A DNA stretch of 64,000 nt from Streptomyces regalis (GTDB lineage Bacteria; Actinomycetota; Actinomycetes; Streptomycetales; Streptomycetaceae): assembly GCF_001509475.1 (NCBI RefSeq), contig NZ_LLZG01000176.1, forward strand, positions 1 through 64,000, written 5' to 3'. This document shows, in pieces, positions 1 through 8,897 of this stretch. Made by a program: the position numbers and the translations under genes. The notes under the pieces were generated by a model. The model ran no database searches. It was not told where the DNA came from and worked only from the letters and a program-made list of their open reading frames with translations. Every line of letters begins with the position of its first letter. Position 1 is the first letter of the stretch.

Positions 1-1
1 G

Positions 2-250
2 GGGCTGGCCGTGGCCGGCCGCCATGTGCCGCGCGACTTCTCCGTCACCGGAGTCGTGGCCGGCCGTTGGGCGGAGACGGTGACCCCGCAGCTCACCGCG
101 GCGGACGTACCGGCGGAACAGATGGGCCAACTTGCCGTCGACCTGCTCATCGAGCGGCTCGACCACCCCGACGCCGCCCCTAGACACCACCTGCTCGCGC
201 CACCGATCTCGCTGCGGTCCAGCACCGGTCCCGCCGGCACGAACCTCTAG
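2..250 (+). CDS. LacI-family transcriptional regulator, C-terminal fragment (cut by window edge)
   Basis: Only the last 82 or so residues lie in the window; the frame is open to the left edge. The sequence (VPRDFSVTGVVAGRW, then PQLTAADVPAEQMGQLAVD and a final LLAPPISLRSSTGP) follows the closing part of the LacI/GalR sensor domain, where the sugar-binding core is followed by the dimer-face helix and a final strand. The DNA-binding helix-turn-helix would be upstream and is not seen. It sits 128 bp ahead of a sugar ABC importer on the same strand, so the likely role is substrate-responsive repression of that locus; this is inferred from position only. Confidence 0.75.
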   Translation, partial: GLAVAGRHVPRDFSVTGVVAGRWAETVTPQLTAADVPAEQMGQLAVDLLIERLDHPDAAPRHHLLAPPISLRSSTGPAGTNL

Positions 251-253
251 CCA

Positions 254-292
254 CCCTCACCCAGACCCCTCACCCAGACCCCCTCACCCAAG
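254..292. repeat. Short C-rich direct repeats before the importer operon
   Basis: Three near-identical copies of CCCTCACCCAGA-like units follow each other at 254-265, 267-278 and 281-292, with a degenerate fourth just after. They fill most of the gap between the LacI-type gene and the substrate-binding protein. I see no classic LacI palindrome here, so this may simply be low-complexity DNA. Confidence 0.5.
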
Positions 293-378
293 CCCCCTCA
301 ACACCCTCCAGCAGCACCAGCCGCCCCTGATCGCCACTCCCACGGCACCCCCTTGCCCAAAACGCAGAGGAACGCGCA

Positions 379-1620
379 ATGAACAGATCCACCAGACGGC
401 GCCTCACCGCCGCAGCCATGACCGTCGTCGCCGTCGCCACCGGCACCACCGCATGCTCTTCCGGCTCGGGCAGCACGTCCGCGAAGGCGGACGGCGGCGC
501 GTACACCATCTGGGACCCGTACCCGCAGTTCGACAAGAGCTCGGACTGGGCGAAGCTGCTGGACGACTGCGGCACCAAGGCCGGAGTGAAGATCAAGCGG
601 ACGGCCTTCGACACCAGTGATCTGTCGAACAAGGCGCTGCTGGCGGCGCAGCAGGACAACTCCGCGGACGTCCTCATCGTCGACAACCCGGTGGTGTCGA
701 CCCTGGCCGAGGCGGGCGTCCTCACCACGACCGACGACAACAAGCTCGACACCTCGAAGGTGGACCCCAACCTGCTCGCGGCCGGCCAGTCCGGCGGCAA
801 GACGTACGGCACCCCGGTCGGCGCCAACACCCTCGCCCTCTACTACAACAAGGAGGTGCTGAAGGAAGCCGGAGTGGACATCGGCTCCGTCAAGGACTGG
901 AAGTCGCTGACGGCGGCGCTGGCGAAGGTCGAGAAGGCCGGCAAGAAGGGCATCACCTTCTCCGCGATCGGTACCGAGGAGGGCAGCTTCCAGTTCCTGC
1001 CCTGGTTCTGGGGCTCGGGCGCACAGCTGACCGACCTCGACTCCGCCGAAGCCGTGTCCGCGCTGTCGCTGTGGAAGGGCTGGCTGGACAAGGGCTACGC
1101 CCCCAACTCGGTGCTCAACAACACCCAGACCACCAGCTGGCAGGAGTTCGCCAGCGGCGACTACGCGTTCGCCGAGAACGGCACCTGGCAGCTCGCAGGC
1201 GCCAAGAAGGCCGGCTTCGACTACGGAGTCGTCCCCGTCCCGAACGCCACCGGCGGCAACGCGGCGGCCCCGACGGGCGGCGAGTTCGTCACCATCCCGG
1301 TGCAGGGCGACACCGGCCGCTACGCCACCTCGCAGAAGCTCGTGTCCTGTCTGACCAGCAGCGAGAACCTCCTCGTCACCGACACCACGCTCTCCTATGT
1401 CGCACCCACCAGCGAGGTCCAGGACAAACAGGTCGCGGCCAACGCCGAGTTGAAGCCGTGGGTCGATGCGGTCAAGGCGGCCAAGGGACGTACGAGTGAC
1501 GATCTGGGCACCAAGTACCCGAAGATCTCCGAGCAGTTGTGGAAGGCGGTCCAGTCCGCCCTCAGCGGGTCCAAGTCACCCGAGGACGCGCTCGCCACGG
1601 CACAGTCCGCCGCCAAGTAG
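379..1620 (+). CDS. Sugar ABC transporter substrate-binding lipoprotein
   Basis: Extracellular solute-binding protein (family 1 type) that would capture a sugar or oligosaccharide outside the membrane and hand it to the two permeases that follow. The 413-residue protein starts with RRR and a hydrophobic stretch, then a lipobox-like TTAC with Cys26 as lipidation site and a Ser/Gly-rich linker. The mature part has features usual in this family, for example TYGTPVGANTLALYYNKEV and the later FASGDYAFAENGTWQ. A GAGGA ribosome site precedes the ATG. No ATPase gene is in the cluster, which is usual in Streptomyces where a shared MsiK-type ATPase energises such importers (known for the group, not shown here). 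Confidence 0.92.
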   Translation: MNRSTRRRLTAAAMTVVAVATGTTACSSGSGSTSAKADGGAYTIWDPYPQFDKSSDWAKLLDDCGTKAGVKIKRTAFDTSDLSNKALLAAQQDNSADVLIVDNPVVSTLAEAGVLTTTDDNKLDTSKVDPNLLAAGQSGGKTYGTPVGANTLALYYNKEVLKEAGVDIGSVKDWKSLTAALAKVEKAGKKGITFSAIGTEEGSFQFLPWFWGSGAQLTDLDSAEAVSALSLWKGWLDKGYAPNSVLNNTQTTSWQEFASGDYAFAENGTWQLAGAKKAGFDYGVVPVPNATGGNAAAPTGGEFVTIPVQGDTGRYATSQKLVSCLTSSENLLVTDTTLSYVAPTSEVQDKQVAANAELKPWVDAVKAAKGRTSDDLGTKYPKISEQLWKAVQSALSGSKSPEDALATAQSAAK

Positions 1621-1640
1621 CCAGCGCCAGAGGCCGGTTG

Positions 1641-2624
1641 ATGAATCACACGACACAGGTGCCGGACCGGCTGCCGGTGCGCGAAGAGACCGGGGCGGCC
1701 ACCGCCGCCCCGTCTCCGCCCCGCGCCAGGGCACCGAGGCGTCCTACCTCCCAGCAGTGGGCCGCCTGGGCGTTCCTCGCCCCGGTGACCCTCTACCTCG
1801 CCCTCTTCTACGCCTATCCCCTCTACCGCAACCTCGACCTGAGCCTGCGCAACTACACCGTCCGCTCCTTCGTCCAGGGCGACGCACCCTTCACCGGTCT
1901 CGCCAACTACCGGACCGTCTTCGATGACCCGACCTTCGCCCCCGCGCTCCTGCACACCGCGGTGTTCACCGCCGTATGCCTGGTCTTCCAGTACGCCATC
2001 GGCCTGGCCCTCGCGGTCTTCTTCAACCAGCACTTCCGGCTCTCCGCCACGCTGCGCGCCCTGTTCCTGGTGCCCTGGCTGCTGCCGCTGATCGTGTCGG
2101 CCTCCACCTGGTCGTGGATGCTCAACAGCGACTCCGGCATCGTCAACGCGGCCCTGCACGCCGTCGGCGTCGACCCGGTGAACTGGCTGACCTCACCGTC
2201 CTGGTCGCTGACCTCGGTGATCATCGCGAACATCTGGATCGGTGTGCCGTTCAACCTCGTCGTGCTCTACAGCGGCCTGCAGTCCATCCCCGGTGCGCTG
2301 TACGAGGCCGCCGCCCTCGACGGGGCGGGTGCCTGGCGGCGGTTCTGGAGCATCACCTTCCCGCTGCTGCGCCCGGTGTCCGCGATCACCCTGCTGCTGG
2401 GCCTGGTCTACACGCTCAAGGTCTTCGACATCATCTGGATCATGACCAAGGGCGGCCCGGCGGACTCGTCCACCACCTTCGCCACCTGGTCCTACCAACT
2501 CGGCTTCGGCAACCTCCTGCCCGCCTTCGGCCCGGGCGCGGCCGTCGGCAACCTGCTCGTCGTCGCCGCCCTGGTCTTCGGCCTGGTGTATCTCAGGGTC
2601 CAGCGAAAGCAGTACGAGTCATGA
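1641..2624 (+). CDS. Sugar ABC transporter permease (MalF type)
   Basis: First membrane subunit of the importer, 327 residues. A proline/alanine-rich cytoplasmic N-terminus leads into about six transmembrane segments, beginning with WAAWAFLAPVTLYLALFYAYP. The cytoplasmic EAA loop that docks the ATPase is visible as EAAALDGAGAWRRFWSITFP at about residues 221-240. The ATG at 1641 is preferred over upstream in-frame starts because it avoids overlapping the substrate-binding gene and fits the family start. Its stop overlaps the next start in ATGA, so the two permeases are translationally coupled. Confidence 0.92.
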   Translation: MNHTTQVPDRLPVREETGAATAAPSPPRARAPRRPTSQQWAAWAFLAPVTLYLALFYAYPLYRNLDLSLRNYTVRSFVQGDAPFTGLANYRTVFDDPTFAPALLHTAVFTAVCLVFQYAIGLALAVFFNQHFRLSATLRALFLVPWLLPLIVSASTWSWMLNSDSGIVNAALHAVGVDPVNWLTSPSWSLTSVIIANIWIGVPFNLVVLYSGLQSIPGALYEAAALDGAGAWRRFWSITFPLLRPVSAITLLLGLVYTLKVFDIIWIMTKGGPADSSTTFATWSYQLGFGNLLPAFGPGAAVGNLLVVAALVFGLVYLRVQRKQYES

Positions 2625-3472
2625 CAACCATCGCGACCGCACACCGTCCGCGCCGGGCCCGCCGCACCACCTGGTGGAAGACGGCCACGGGCCTCGTCCT
2701 CACCGCGCTCATGCTGTTCCCGGTCTACTGGATGCTCAACGTGTCCTTCACCCGCGACCAGGACATGCGCAAGAGCCCGCCCGGCCTGTTCCCCGTGCAC
2801 GGCACCCTGGCCGGTTACCGGGCCGTCCTGGACGAGCAGTTGCCCTACCTCGCCACCAGCCTCGTCATCGGCCTGGGCACCGTCGTCCTGACCGTCGCCC
2901 TCGCCGCACCCGCCGGCTACGCGCTGGCCAAACTCCGCCCGCGCGGCGGCGGCGTGCTCGGCTTCCTCTTCCTGGTCGCCCAGATGATCCCCGGCATCAT
3001 CATGGCGATGGGCTTCTACGCCATCTACCTGCAGCTCGGCCTGCTCCAGTCCGTCCCCGGCCTGATCGTCGCCGACTCCACCCTGGCCGTCCCCTTCGCC
3101 GTCCTCATCTTCACCGCGTTCATGTCCGGCATCCCCGGCGAACTGCTCCAGGCGGCGACGATGGACGGCGCCGGGCCCCTGACGACCTTCCGGTCGATCG
3201 TCCTGCCGATGAGCCGCAACGCCGTCGTCACGGTGTCCCTGTTCGCCTTCCTGTGGTCCTGGTCCGACTTCGTCTTCGCCAGCACCCTCGCAGGCGGCGG
3301 CGCCCACGAACCGATCACCCTCGGCATCTACCACTACATCGGCAACAACAACCAGGAGTGGAACGCCATCATGGCCACCGCCGTCGTGGCCTCACTGCCC
3401 GCCACGGTGATCCTCGTCCTGGCCCAGCGCTACGTCGCCGCCGGCGTGACCGCCGGAGCGGTCAAGGACTGA
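2621..3472 (+). CDS. Sugar ABC transporter permease (MalG type)
   Basis: Second membrane subunit, 283 residues, starting in the ATGA overlap with the previous gene. It has a basic N-terminus, a first membrane helix around TGLVLTALMLFPVYWML, about five more helices, and the EAA-type loop QAATMDGAGPLTTFRSIVLP before the last pair of helices. Together with the lipoprotein and the first permease it makes a standard CUT1-family carbohydrate importer lacking its own ATPase gene. It is followed by a 116-bp gap before the GH63-like hydrolase on the same strand, so it may be transcribed with the two hydrolase genes. Confidence 0.92.
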   Translation: MTTIATAHRPRRARRTTWWKTATGLVLTALMLFPVYWMLNVSFTRDQDMRKSPPGLFPVHGTLAGYRAVLDEQLPYLATSLVIGLGTVVLTVALAAPAGYALAKLRPRGGGVLGFLFLVAQMIPGIIMAMGFYAIYLQLGLLQSVPGLIVADSTLAVPFAVLIFTAFMSGIPGELLQAATMDGAGPLTTFRSIVLPMSRNAVVTVSLFAFLWSWSDFVFASTLAGGGAHEPITLGIYHYIGNNNQEWNAIMATAVVASLPATVILVLAQRYVAAGVTAGAVKD

Positions 3473-3588
3473 GCCCGCGGCGCGGACCGGGACCAGGTCC
3501 TGCCACACCACCACCACTACTACTACGCCCGACCTGACCGAGCCCCCGGTCGGCCGTTGCCCCCTGCTCGAGAAACGAGTCACCCGTC

Positions 3589-5352
3589 ATGACCGCCGCA
3601 CCGTCCGGCCCGGCCTTCTCCGTCCACGACATACCCTTCAGCACACACGGATCCTGGTTCGGTATCTCTCCCGTACTCGCGGAGAAGACGCGTGCTGAAG
3701 ACCTCCACCTCGTCTCGCACCAGAACGGCATGCACGCCGTCCTGCGCCTGGTCCCGCTCGAAGTGGCGACGGGCGGCCGGGCCGAGACGCGCGTCGAAGC
3801 GACACCGAGCCTGCTCCGCTGGATCCACGAGGCTGGACACATCGAACTCGCCTACGAGTCCCCGGACACGGTACGCGTATGCGGCGAGGGTCTGGGCCTG
3901 CGCGTCAGCGCGGCGGCGCAGACCCTGACTCCCTTCAACGGCACCTACTTCTACCGGGAGCCGGTCGCCGACGCGTATGTGTTCACCTCGTACGAGACCG
4001 GACGCCGATACCGGGTCACCGTACTGTCCGGCTCGGTGACCGACATGTCCGGCTCCGAAGCCCTGGGCAGCGCGGAGCGCGGTGTCACCATCGCAGCGGA
4101 CTCCGGCGGAGGCTGGGAGATCGCGGTGGAGGAATTCGACGCGGCGCGAGCGCCCTACGCCTCGTCGGCGGCGTTCGGCAAAGTCGCGGAGGCTGCCCGG
4201 AACTCCTTCGCGGAGTTCGTCGACGCGGTGGCCCCCTGGCGCTCGTCCGCCACCCCGGCCGCCGAACTCGCAGCCTACGTCCTGTGGTCCGCGACCGTAC
4301 GCCCGGCAGGGCTGGTCGGCCGTCCCGCCGTACTGATGTCCAAGCACTGGATGGACAAGGTCTGGAGCTGGGACCACTGTTTCAACGCCCTCGCCCTGGC
4401 GCCCGGTTGCCCCGAGCTGGCGCGAGACCAGTTCGCGCTGCCCTTCGACCACCAGGACGAGAGCGGGGCCCTGCCCGACTCGGTCACCCACTCGGAGGTG
4501 CTGTACAACTTCGTCAAACCGCCCATCCACGGCTGGGCCTTCGGCAGGCTGCGCAGACGGCTGCCCAGGCCGCTCGACCAGGCGGAGCTGGCCGAAACGT
4601 ACGGCATGCTGGAGCGCTGGACGGACTTCTGGCTCACCGCGCGGCGCGCACCCGGCGCCGCGCTGCCCCACTACCAGCACGGCAACGACAGCGGCTGGGA
4701 CAACGCCACCACCTTCGACCCCGCACGTGTGGTCGTCACCGCCGACCTGGCCGCCTTCCTCATCCTCCAACTGCACGAACTCGCGTTTCTCGCCACCGAG
4801 TTGGGGCGCCCGGAAGACGCCCGCAAGTGGACGCGCACGGCCGAGGAGACCCAGGCCGCCCTGTTCGACGAGCTCTGGAACGGCGACCGGTTCATCGCCC
4901 GTTCCGCTCACGGCGAGGACACCTGGAGCAGCTCCAGCCTGCTCGACCTGATGCCCGTCGTGCTCGGCGAGCACCTGCCGGACGATGTCAGCGCCGTACT
5001 GGCAGAACGCATCGAGGACCACCTGACACCGCACGGCCTCGCCACCGAACTTCCCGACTCACCGCACTACCTCGCCGACGGCTACTGGCGCGGCCCGATC
5101 TGGGCCCCGGCCACCGTCCTCATCGAGGACGGCCTGCGCCGCGCCGGCCACCACCGCCTCGCAAACGAGATCAGCGCCCGCTTCCGCGCCCTGTGCGAAA
5201 CGTACGGCTTCGCCGAGAACTTCGACGCCCTCACCGGCACGGGCCTGCGCGACCGCGCCTACACCTGGACCGCCGGCAGCTACCTCCTCCTCGCCGAAGC
5301 CCATGAACTCCGGCACGCCGCACCCGCACCCGCCGCGCACACCGGCGGCTGA
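3589..5352 (+). CDS. GH63/MGH1-like glycoside hydrolase (trehalase superfamily), cytoplasmic
   Basis: A 587-residue protein with an N-terminal beta-rich domain (about 1-230) and an (alpha/alpha)6 barrel typical of the GH63/GH37/debranching superfamily. Barrel landmarks are WSWDHCFNALALA, then DQFALPFDHQDESGALPDSV, the acid-bearing HGNDSGWDNATTFD (about 364-377) and YWRGPIWAPATVLIEDGL near the C-terminus. The closest described activities are mannosylglycerate/glucosylglycerate hydrolases and processing alpha-glucosidases. With no signal peptide it should act inside the cell on what the upstream importer brings in. The exact sugar cannot be read from sequence; an amylo-alpha-1,6-glucosidase-like role is also possible. 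Confidence 0.8.
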   Translation: MTAAPSGPAFSVHDIPFSTHGSWFGISPVLAEKTRAEDLHLVSHQNGMHAVLRLVPLEVATGGRAETRVEATPSLLRWIHEAGHIELAYESPDTVRVCGEGLGLRVSAAAQTLTPFNGTYFYREPVADAYVFTSYETGRRYRVTVLSGSVTDMSGSEALGSAERGVTIAADSGGGWEIAVEEFDAARAPYASSAAFGKVAEAARNSFAEFVDAVAPWRSSATPAAELAAYVLWSATVRPAGLVGRPAVLMSKHWMDKVWSWDHCFNALALAPGCPELARDQFALPFDHQDESGALPDSVTHSEVLYNFVKPPIHGWAFGRLRRRLPRPLDQAELAETYGMLERWTDFWLTARRAPGAALPHYQHGNDSGWDNATTFDPARVVVTADLAAFLILQLHELAFLATELGRPEDARKWTRTAEETQAALFDELWNGDRFIARSAHGEDTWSSSSLLDLMPVVLGEHLPDDVSAVLAERIEDHLTPHGLATELPDSPHYLADGYWRGPIWAPATVLIEDGLRRAGHHRLANEISARFRALCETYGFAENFDALTGTGLRDRAYTWTAGSYLLLAEAHELRHAAPAPAAHTGG

Positions 5353-5402
5353 GCCCCCCCGGCGCCCCGCCCAGGCAGCACCCACCCTTTCGGGAGAACG
5401 AA

Positions 5403-7283
5403 ATGCGCATGTCCCGCTTCCTTCCACCGTCCGGACGCACCACGGAGCCCGGCTCCGCAGGAGGCCGCCGTCCGCGTAGGACCACCGCGCTCGCGGCGCT
5501 GTTCGCGTCGGTCGCGGCCGTCGCCCTTCCCGGCACGACTGCCCAGGCCGCCGACACCACCGTCACCGTCGACTTCTCCGCCGCCGGGGGCGCCCCCACC
5601 TACCGTGCCTCGGGCACCATCTACGGGATGACCGAGAACGGCTCGCTGCCCCAGGAGCACTTCTACAAGGACATCAAGTGGAAGTTCATGCGGGCCGGCG
5701 GCGCCCAGCTCGACAACCCCGGCGGCTGGGTCGCCGGCAAATACGACCGCCGCTGGAACTCCACCCTCGCCCAGTACAAGCGCACGAAGGCGCTCGGCGG
5801 CACCTTCGTCATCCTGCCGCACGACCTGTGGGGCGCCGACGGGACCACCGAACCCACGTTCCCCGGTGACAACGGCGACTGGACCCGCTTCGACGCCTTC
5901 TACGACCGCCTCCTCGCCGACGCGAAGGCGGCCGGCATGACCGACATCCAGTGGGACATCTGGAACGAGCCCGACTGGCATCCCTTCTGGGACCGGCCAC
6001 AGGCCCAGTACCTGGAGATGTGGAAGCGTGCCTACCAGAGGATCCGCGCGGTCTTCCCGAATGCGGTGATCGTCGGCGCCAGCACCGCCGGCAATCCCGC
6101 GTCGGGCGGCTCGTCCTGGTGGAACACGTACCTGGACTACGTCAAGGCCAACAACGTCGAGCCGGACGTCTACAGCTGGCACGACCTGCCCGGCGACCCC
6201 GTCGAGGACTCGAGCGCTGTCAGGTCGAAGCTGGCGGCCCGGTCGATGACCACAAGTCGGCCGTTCCAGGTCAACGAGTACGCCAGCCCGACCGAGCAGA
6301 CCCCGGGACGTGGCGGCTGGTACATCTCCCGTCTGGAGCGGGCCGGGGCCGACGGCCTGCGCGCCAACTGGGCGTCTGCGAACAACCTGCACGACTTCCA
6401 GGCGAACCTGCTCACCAAGAGCAGCTCCGGCCAGTACCTGCCGCTGGGCGAGTGGTTCCTCTACCGGTACTACGGCTCCCAGACCGGGAACATCGTGAAG
6501 GTCACGCCCGGTACGAACACCGACGGGCTGGCGACGAAGGACAACACGGCTCGCAACGCGAAGATCCTGCTGGGCAGCAACGGCAACACCGGCAACGTCA
6601 CCGTCAGCCTCAACCGCCTCGACACCACGTCGGTGGTGGAGAACGGCCGGGTGCGCGCGATAGTCCAGCGCATACCGAACAACGGCGGCGGCGCGGTGAC
6701 GGGTCCGGTGACGGTCTCGGACCAGACCCTGACCGTGAGCGGCAACTCGGCCTCGGCGAGCGTGCCGTGGACGAATGCCGCCGACGGCTACACGGTCACC
6801 CTGCTGCCGCCGTCGAACACCACCATCTCCACGGTCGCGGTGGCCCAGCACAGCGGGCAGTGCCTGGACGACACCAACCTCAGCACGGCCAACGGCACGC
6901 AGTACCAGCAGTACCACTGCGAGGGCGGCTACCAGCAGATGTTCGACTTCAAGCCGGTCGCCGGCCGGGCGAACACCTACACGGTGGTCAACCAGCACAG
7001 CGGCAAGTGCCTGGACGTCTCGGGACGCTCCACGGCCGACGGTGCCGCCGTCATCCAGTACACCTGCAACGGCGCCACCAACCAGATGTTCACCCTCAAC
7101 CCCGTCACCGCGCTCGGCAACAGCAAGGACTACCAGCTGGTCGCCGTCCACAGCGGCAAGTGCGTCGACGTCAGCGAGATCTCGACGGCCCCCGGCGCGA
7201 AGATCCACCAGTGGACCTGCGACCCGGCGAGCGCGCTGAACAACAAGAAGAACCAGATCTGGCGCCTCCAGGGCAAGGGCTGA
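5403..7283 (+). CDS. Secreted GH39-like glycoside hydrolase with C-terminal ricin-type lectin domain
   Basis: A 626-residue exported enzyme. A long signal peptide with RRPRR and a hydrophobic run ends near TAQA at about residue 49. The catalytic barrel resembles GH39 (beta-xylosidase / alpha-iduronidase family): DIWNEPDWHPFW places the acid/base at Glu189, and FQVNEYASP places the likely nucleophile at Glu292. A beta-sandwich follows (about 370-475), then a ricin B trefoil from about 480 with three repeats around HSGQCLDD, HSGKCLDV and HSGKCVDV. It would cut a plant or microbial polysaccharide outside the cell while the lectin binds the substrate. A GGGAGA ribosome site precedes the ATG; the gap from the GH63-like gene is only 50 bp, so co-transcription is likely. 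Confidence 0.87.
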   Translation: MRMSRFLPPSGRTTEPGSAGGRRPRRTTALAALFASVAAVALPGTTAQAADTTVTVDFSAAGGAPTYRASGTIYGMTENGSLPQEHFYKDIKWKFMRAGGAQLDNPGGWVAGKYDRRWNSTLAQYKRTKALGGTFVILPHDLWGADGTTEPTFPGDNGDWTRFDAFYDRLLADAKAAGMTDIQWDIWNEPDWHPFWDRPQAQYLEMWKRAYQRIRAVFPNAVIVGASTAGNPASGGSSWWNTYLDYVKANNVEPDVYSWHDLPGDPVEDSSAVRSKLAARSMTTSRPFQVNEYASPTEQTPGRGGWYISRLERAGADGLRANWASANNLHDFQANLLTKSSSGQYLPLGEWFLYRYYGSQTGNIVKVTPGTNTDGLATKDNTARNAKILLGSNGNTGNVTVSLNRLDTTSVVENGRVRAIVQRIPNNGGGAVTGPVTVSDQTLTVSGNSASASVPWTNAADGYTVTLLPPSNTTISTVAVAQHSGQCLDDTNLSTANGTQYQQYHCEGGYQQMFDFKPVAGRANTYTVVNQHSGKCLDVSGRSTADGAAVIQYTCNGATNQMFTLNPVTALGNSKDYQLVAVHSGKCVDVSEISTAPGAKIHQWTCDPASALNNKKNQIWRLQGKG

Positions 7284-7301
7284 CCTGCGTGAACAGCGGT
7301 C

Positions 7302-7336
7302 GGGGGCGGGCACCCTCTTTTCGGGTGCTCGCCCCC
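7302..7336. terminator. Bidirectional hairpin terminator between convergent genes
   Basis: A 14-bp stem (GGGGGCGGGCACCC at 7302-7315 pairing with 7323-7336, one G-T wobble) closes a seven-base T-rich loop. It lies exactly between the stop of the GH39-like gene and the stop of the convergent membrane protein gene. Confidence 0.8.
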
Positions 7337-7361
7337 TCCGTCGTTCCCGGGACGCCGGGCC

Positions 7362-8612
7362 TCACCGGATGTGCTTCGCCGGCTTGGTGGCGGCGTTGAG
7401 CAGATACTCCAGGGGTCCGCGGCGGAAGAAGCGGGACCAGATCCCGGCGAACACGATCGCCCCGAGGACGAACATGATCAGCGTCACCCAGGACTTCTCG
7501 TCGGAGGTCGCGCCGAGCCCGGGCAGCCAGCCCTGTACGACGAAGTGGCCGACGTAGGCGGTCAGGGACATGGTGCCCACGGCGACGACCGGTTGGGCCA
7601 GGCGGCGCAGTCGCGGCAGGCGGTCCATCGCCACCGTCGCGCCCACGATCATGAGGATCGCGACTCCCACGCTGCCGATGATGTCGAACGTGGTGCCGCT
7701 GTGCGGCCCGGCCGTGAAGAGCGACGAGACCGGAAAATCGGTCTCGAGCGACCCGCTGTCGAGGGGCATCGACCCGGAGCCGCCGGACGACGGCCCGTCT
7801 TCCGCCGTGCTCCGCAACGCGTCCTTGCCGGCCAGCAGCAAGGACATGCTGTACGCGGCCACGGTGAGGGCGGCGCCGAGCGCGGCCAGGCGCCACTGGA
7901 CGGCGGTCGCGGACAGGTCGAAGCGGGCCAGCGCCATACCGGCGATCACGAACGGAATCCACGTGATCGTCGGGTAGAAGCCGGTGAACAGCAGATCGAG
8001 CACTCCCACGTCACTGAGCCGGTGGAGCGGGTCGTAGGCGTTGATGCTCTTCGTGACCGACTCGGTCAGCAGCGCGTTCAGGGCGAAGGACAGCTGCGGT
8101 GTGACGAGCGCGAGAACGAAGGCGATGATCGCGAGCGTCCTGGCCCGCAGTCGCACCAAGGGCAGGGCCAGCAGGAAGTACACCCCGTAAAAGGCGAGGA
8201 TGACCACTTCCCCGTATTCCGTCGCCATCACGGTGCCCAGCGCCAGCAGGACCACGGCGCGGATCGCGATCCTGGCCTTCGCCTGCCGGCCGGCCAGGCC
8301 GGTCTTCGGCTCCCGGCGCCCGGCGAGCAGCATCAGCGAGAACCCGGCGAGGACGGCGAACAGGACCGACGAATGACCGTCCGCCAGGTAACGGACCCAG
8401 CTGTCGACGCCGTCCGTGGCGGACAACGCGGGGCCGATGTGCACGACGTACATGCCGAACACGGCCAGCGCGCGGGCCAGGTCCACCCCGACGAGGCGCC
8501 CCATCGAAGGACCGGGCGAGGCCGGAACGACGGACTCGGGCGGGGTTCGGGGCTGCGGAGGCGAGTTCTCCTGCGGAGCTGACGTCTCCTGCAGCGGCTG
8601 CGACTTTGTCAT
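7362..8612 (-). CDS. DUF418-like polytopic membrane protein (putative acyltransferase)
   Basis: 416 residues. After a 35-residue proline-rich cytoplasmic N-terminus comes RLVGVDLARALAVFGMYVVH, the hallmark opening of the DUF418/DUF1624 (heparan-alpha-glucosaminide N-acetyltransferase-like) group, then about ten transmembrane helices. The C-terminal RRGPLEYLLNAAT is also typical of DUF418 proteins. Such proteins are thought to move acyl groups across the membrane to a sugar or other acceptor, but most are uncharacterised. The ATG at 8612 is the first that gives this family N-terminus. The gene is divergent from the ABC exporter that starts at 8898, with a 285-bp shared promoter region. Confidence 0.82.
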   Translation of the reverse strand: MTKSQPLQETSAPQENSPPQPRTPPESVVPASPGPSMGRLVGVDLARALAVFGMYVVHIGPALSATDGVDSWVRYLADGHSSVLFAVLAGFSLMLLAGRREPKTGLAGRQAKARIAIRAVVLLALGTVMATEYGEVVILAFYGVYFLLALPLVRLRARTLAIIAFVLALVTPQLSFALNALLTESVTKSINAYDPLHRLSDVGVLDLLFTGFYPTITWIPFVIAGMALARFDLSATAVQWRLAALGAALTVAAYSMSLLLAGKDALRSTAEDGPSSGGSGSMPLDSGSLETDFPVSSLFTAGPHSGTTFDIIGSVGVAILMIVGATVAMDRLPRLRRLAQPVVAVGTMSLTAYVGHFVVQGWLPGLGATSDEKSWVTLIMFVLGAIVFAGIWSRFFRRGPLEYLLNAATKPAKHIR

Positions 8613-8808
8613 ACGGGGAATCTCGCGTTGCCGCCGGGCGGCGGACCATCCGGCAGTCTTCGGTAACGGCCCCGCCGATCGGCGGGTACCACCCTGCCGA
8701 CCGGCGGAGTCTCCTACCGACCGGTCCGGCGCGACTGGACGGCGGCCTTGGTCCAGCCACTCGGCGGGGGTGGACCCGACAGTTGCCGGATGGGCGCGGG
8801 GCGGCCGT

Positions 8809-8825
8809 GCCTCCAGGCTGGAGGC
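8809..8825. promoter_or_regulatory. Perfect inverted repeat upstream of the ABC exporter
   Basis: GCCTCCA-GGC-TGGAGGC forms two perfect 7-bp arms around a 3-base centre, 73 bp before the exporter start in a divergent intergenic region. Position and symmetry fit an operator; no regulator gene is next to it. A short RNA hairpin is the alternative. Confidence 0.4.
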
Positions 8826-8897
8826 ATGACACACCGTGCGCGACACAAGCCGGATCGCTGATGCGGTGCCCGGCAGACTGCAGAAGAAAGGAATTCC

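Noticed and set aside
5280..7313. Long minus-strand frame opposite the GH39-like gene
   Set aside because: No domain or codon bias; the plus-strand protein has signal peptide, catalytic motifs and lectin repeats.
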